From Diadophis punctatus similis (taxonomy: Eukaryota; Chordata; Lepidosauria; Squamata; Dipsadidae): 64,000 nucleotides of DNA. Below, one piece after another: positions 60,201 through 64,000 of the stretch. Every line of letters starts with the position of its first letter. Position 1 is the stretch's first letter. The DNA is taken from positions 27,534,001 through 27,598,000 of the forward strand of contig JALIGW010000005.1 in the NCBI GenBank assembly GCA_023053685.1, read 5' to 3'. Position numbers and translations under genes: made by a program. The notes under the pieces are model-generated. The model ran no database searches. It was given only the letters and a program-made list of their open reading frames with translations, and was not told the DNA's origin.

Positions 60201-60976
60201 TTAAAGGATTAATTCCAAAGAATCTGACAACAAAGCTGATGATGGCTTATCGCTTGGTATTATTTTGGCAAGAACTGAACAACTGAAATGATTAACTGCA
60301 AATAAAAACAGGTAAACTTGCCAGTGTGCAGATTCCAGAATAATTTGAATCTTATATCTACAGAGTTTAATCTACATAATGAAGATGGTTTCTTTCTCAT
60401 AAATGCTAAAGTATAATCTATTGCATTTATAGATTAAATATTGATGAATGCTCCTCAATGAAGAAATTCTCCAGTAATAGAAAGTTGGTAGATAGAGAAG
60501 AAAATTATCATTATGCTTGCTAGCTAATCCTAATTCAATACATCTGGATACAAACCAAAATCTCTATCATCTTTTTTTATCTATGAGTAGGAATAGATCT
60601 GTTCCCTGTTCAATAGCTGTGAACAGAGACCAAGATGAGATGGCAGAAGGCAATTTTCATCTATTCCTTCTCCATCTACATTTTCAACCACACTGCTTCA
60701 GAGATTTGCTAGGTCTCAGGAATAGATTTTCAGAGAAAGAAAAGTCTGAAAGGATAAGAAAAATGCAATGAAAATCACTTCCATCTGACTTACCACCCTA
60801 CCAGATTTCAGATTACTGGATGGTAAGGATAATGAGGTTTTTGTAAAGGTATTTTGCTATATTTCCCATTTGTATGGACTATATCTAGTCTGGATTCTTA
60901 CCCATTTTTGTGGTTACTTCTTGGTAAATAGTCTACTTTAATCAAAACATAATTTACAAATAAGACTGATCAGGAT
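57286..60976. other. Long repeat-poor intergenic stretch
   Basis: About 3.7 kb without a recognised repeat or gene, the longest such run upstream of PLPP4. The part 59800-60310 is dense in TAATTA/TTAAT motifs and looks like a candidate conserved noncoding element. Confidence 0.45.
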
Positions 60977-61388
60977 AATAATAATAATAATTTATTATAA
61001 AGCTCTATTAATGCAAAATTGCCAATAATAATGCTATATAAAAATAAATTTCCTTCTCACCTTTATGGGTGTTCTGTTTTCCTCAATCTACAAGAGGCCT
61101 GGGAGTTTGAGGGCTGTGTAGAGGATCTTAGCTGTTCCTATCTTTGTCCACTTCTGAACAAAGATATGTCATTTCTGAGATCTGTTGGAACCATTCTTCC
61201 AACTTAGGAGTCACTGCTCCTAGTGCTCCTACCACCACTGGGACCACTTTGGCCTTTACTTTCCACATTGTCACTGGTTTCTCCTTCAGGACCTTGTACT
61301 ACTCCAGTTTCTCATACACCTTCTTTCTGATGTTGCTATTACCTGGCACCACGACATCTATCACCAAAGCTGTATTCTGGTCTTTATC
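60977..61388 (-). mobile_element. R4-type LINE 3' end (restriction-like endonuclease)
   Basis: The minus strand encodes VIDVVVPGNSNIRKKVYEKL, then VKAKVVPVVVGALGAVTPKL and GTAKILYTALKLPGLL. These match the C-terminal restriction-like endonuclease of R4/R2-type LINEs, with the D-VP and K-KY region. The 3' end is an AAT-type run at 60977-60995. One stop after the YEKLE segment; fragment. Confidence 0.7.
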
Positions 61389-61389
61389 T

Positions 61390-61446
61390 AATATGTATAT
61401 GTGTATGTGTATGTGTATGCGTAATTTCTTTTGTGTGTGTGTGTAT
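61390..61446 (+). repeat. (TATG)n/(TG)n microsatellite
   Basis: TGTATG units then TG units, reaching the left border of the hAT MITE. Confidence 0.9.
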
Positions 61447-62064
61447 AAGAGGCGGGTTCCTAATTTTTTTACTACCACTCTGTGGGCGTGGCTTATTTTG
61501 TGGGTGTGGCTTGCCAGCCATGTGACCGGGTGGGCGTGGGCCTCAGGAGCTTGGCAGCGGCCGGAGAAGCAGATGGGCATTGCCCACCCACAACACAGCC
61601 CCCCGCAGCGGGAGCAGCAAGACCGCAGCAGCGGTTCTTCTAGGACGTTCCGTCCGACCTGAATGCTTTTCCCCATTCGATGATCCTAGTCTCCTGCCGC
61701 CCGTTCCCCCTCCCCTCAGCAGCTCGAGAAGCCTCGAACGTGCGAAAATGCCTAGGATCATCACTGCGCATTCGTGGCTTCTCGGACTGCTGAAGGGAGG
61801 GGAATGGAGATAGCTCCTGCCACCCGTTCTTTCAGCGTCTCACGCACTCCGTCAGCCATCCTTCCCTGCTTGGACTCACTGTGGGGTAGGAAGGCAGCAC
61901 ATGCGCAGTGCCGGAGGCTCGGCTTCTGGGCATGCGCAGAAGAATTTTTTTTTTAAAATGGCGGCACCCAGGCACCAGCAACCGACCGCACCGGTACTGT
62001 GACATCACCAGTGGGCCGCTACCGGTGCTATAGAGTGGACCGCACTGGTAGGAACCCACCACTG
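61447..62064 (-). mobile_element. hAT-type MITE, 618 bp, inverted sister of 36825-37379
   Basis: Right end GTAGGAACCCACCACTG, left end altered (AAGAGGCGGGTTCC). Flanks gtgtgtat at 61439-61446 and 62065-62072 are identical, though they lie in TG-rich sequence. The interior matches the 36825 copy in reverse, including GATGATCCTAG and CAGTCCGAGAAGC-type blocks. Confidence 0.9.
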
Positions 62065-62077
62065 GTGTGTATAAACA

Positions 62078-62108
<31 letters not shown>

Positions 62109-62193
62109 GTGTGTGTGTGTATTTATGTGTATGTGTATGTGTATGTGTATGTATGTATGTATGTACACACACATATATACACACACACACACT
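62065..62193 (+). repeat. (ACAT)n, (GTAT)n and (AC)n compound microsatellite
   Basis: CATA units (62078-62105), TG and GTATGT units (62108-62164), AC and TATA-like units to 62193. Confidence 0.95.
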
Positions 62194-64000
62194 TTATACT
62201 TTACATAAATGACCTTTGCGATCATATTATAAGCAACTGCGTTTTCTTCCCTGATCATGTAAAACTTACTTAACACCACCGACAATGCTGCTACCCTTCA
62301 AAAAGACCTTGACTATGTCTAGATTATTATCATCTAGCTTGCTAGCCACAAACCTATCTTTAGAGGTGCTAAACACTCACTTCTTCCTTGTTTGTTTTTG
62401 ATCTTTAATATTTAGGCTTTTGTGGTCTGATATCAACCTGTGCTTCCTTTGATTTTTTTTTTGTTCTATCAAAATATGCGTTCTTAAGATATCAAAAGCC
62501 TTTCATCTCAAGTCAAAGAGGGAGCTTAAGAATTACTAAACACCAATCTGTCCATCATTTTCATGTAACATGACATTTAATTCAGCATATACTCCTACAT
62601 TCTCCATTTTTTCTCAAGCTGTTATGGGCTTACTCTATTTCTCAGAATTTCCAGCAAATATACTTGGAAATTCTGAGAATTTTTGTACTAAAACATCTAG
62701 AGAATATCAAGTGGAAAAGTCAGATCTTATATACTTATCTACCTGATTCAGACTTCAAACCGGTTGCATTTTGTAACATTTTTGCTTTCATCATAATATT
62801 TTTAGTTCGATTTTATTCTGTGATTTTAGATTGTTAAGCCATCTGAAAAGTTTTCTCTATATTTTAAAGAATTAAGTAGAAATTTTCAACAATTGAAAAC
62901 AGAACAATCAAACACCTGCCATTCATTGGGCAGGGGGGTATAAACCCTGTCTGCCATCAAAACAGGAGGAGCCAATGGTATAAAAGCAGTCATGACCACA
63001 ACTGCAAATATTTCCCTGTAAATCTCCATTACTGATGTTCTAATAGTAATATGCCATTATATGTGCCCCTCATTACACTGGAACATTCTTCAAACATATT
63101 CAAATCCTTTTATTCCATCCCTTAGACTGGTTTTACTCATTCCTTTTACGTTTAGAGTTAATGCACAGCAGCATTTCAAAAGTGTTTTTCCCCTGCTATT
63201 CCCTGTTATTTCCTTCATACTTCTAATATGGATGACTCCATCATAAATTCTCTCTACATGCATTTAGTTGCACACACAGAAGCAGAATTGCTCTATATGA
63301 AGCAATATGTATTAGCTGACTGGCAGTTACATATTGAGGTTACCAGCCTGGTAGCGTACTGTAAAAGCATTGCTTCTGTTGCTATATACTGAAAAACACT
63401 TTTCACCACAGCTTTGTCCATATTGCATCCTGAAACAAAGTTCATTGTTACACAGTTCAACGATATAGGCAAGATTATTGTAGTATTAAAACCCACAACT
63501 GCAAAACCCACACAACATGAGAAAAGATTGACTGGAAAGTGGTCTTAGGGGCTGATCTAACACTACAGATTTCTTTTTCTTCAAAATAAAAATGTGGGGT
63601 TTCAGTAAGCCTTTTTAAAAAGCATGCCTAATATAATGGGTCCTTTACCTCTTAAGATTACAGTGAGAGAAAGGCATTTACTTGGAAGCTCTGTCGTTGC
63701 TGAAGCATGTGATTGGCCCTCTCTGGAAATAACAGTTTTAACAAGCAAAGAGAATATAGACTGAACAGGTTTTTTTTTAATGAAGCCATTTAAAAAAGGT
63801 TCTTTTCTCCCTGTTAATCAGTGTGGAACAACTAATATCAGTTTGACCCAATATCGTCATGTCAGGCTCTTCCTGTCTATATTATTGTAAAGTAAAATTA
63901 ATTTACCTGACTTTAATAGTTATTTGAGTGGTTAAAGATCAAGGTCTTCATTTCTCTTTCATACCTGAATATGAAAACAGAAGAAATAAAAGAGGAAAAC
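62194..64000. other. Intergenic sequence, nothing recognised
   Basis: A TATA-like GGTATAAAAGCAG at about 62978 follows an inverted CCTGCC/GGCAGG pair; no gene attached to it was found. Confidence 0.4.

Noticed and set aside
62960..62995. TATA-box promoter
   Set aside because: A single GGTATAAAAGCAG match with no downstream exon or conserved context.

Overview
This is a piece of a squamate reptile nuclear genome, most likely a snake. It is AT-rich and intron/intergenic in character, and it is packed with squamate-type repeats: a Bov-B LINE tail, tRNA-headed SINEs of the Squam1/Sauria type, CR1/L2-group LINE tails, LINE 3' ends that run into an (ATAGA)n microsatellite, an R4-type LINE, a DIRS-type retrotransposon and many short hAT and TA-flanked MITEs. 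No host protein is encoded by a long open reading frame; the long frames come from repeats, microsatellites or the CpG island.

One host gene can be supported. At about 9.2 kb, on the minus strand and inside the only CpG island, a short exon starts with ATG, encodes MRDLAIEIGIRVLLFGVF and stops at a consensus GT-AAGT donor. This matches the start of PLPP4 (PPAPDC1A), a membrane phospholipid phosphatase. Positions 1-9181 are then the 5' part of PLPP4 intron 1, and everything right of about 9.8 kb is upstream intergenic DNA. No second exon was found inside the window.

Layout. 0-1.5 kb: DIRS-like reverse transcriptase/RNase H remnant (minus), then a hAT MITE. 1.7-4.1 kb: AAT microsatellite, solo LTR with 5-bp target duplication, LINE tail split by a TA-flanked MITE. 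4-9 kb: mostly unique intron with one LINE tail. 9-9.8 kb: CpG island, promoter and exon 1. 10-20 kb: Bov-B tail, hAT MITE, L1-like remnants on both strands, SINEs. 20-33 kb: MITEs, LINE tails, SINEs, a 103-bp alternating purine/pyrimidine tract, a near-perfect palindromic hAT MITE. 32.7-33.4 kb: solo LTR inside a LINE tail. 34-43 kb: LINE fragments, a roughly 490-bp AAAAT-type microsatellite, a CR1 body with a SINE inserted in its reverse transcriptase. 44-57 kb: R4-type remnant, CR1 tail, TA-type MITEs, an 842-bp hAT MITE, a 527-bp hAT MITE holding a giant hairpin, a SINE inside a LINE 3' UTR. 57-61 kb: long unique stretch. 61-62 kb: R4-type fragment and a hAT MITE in opposite orientation to its sibling at 37 kb. 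62.2-64 kb: unique sequence.

The strongest sequence-level result is the transposon record: twelve hAT-type non-autonomous copies, most with a recognisable 8-bp target duplication (five exact), plus several clean nested insertions that order the elements in time. No previously undescribed biochemical system could be demonstrated from the sequence.
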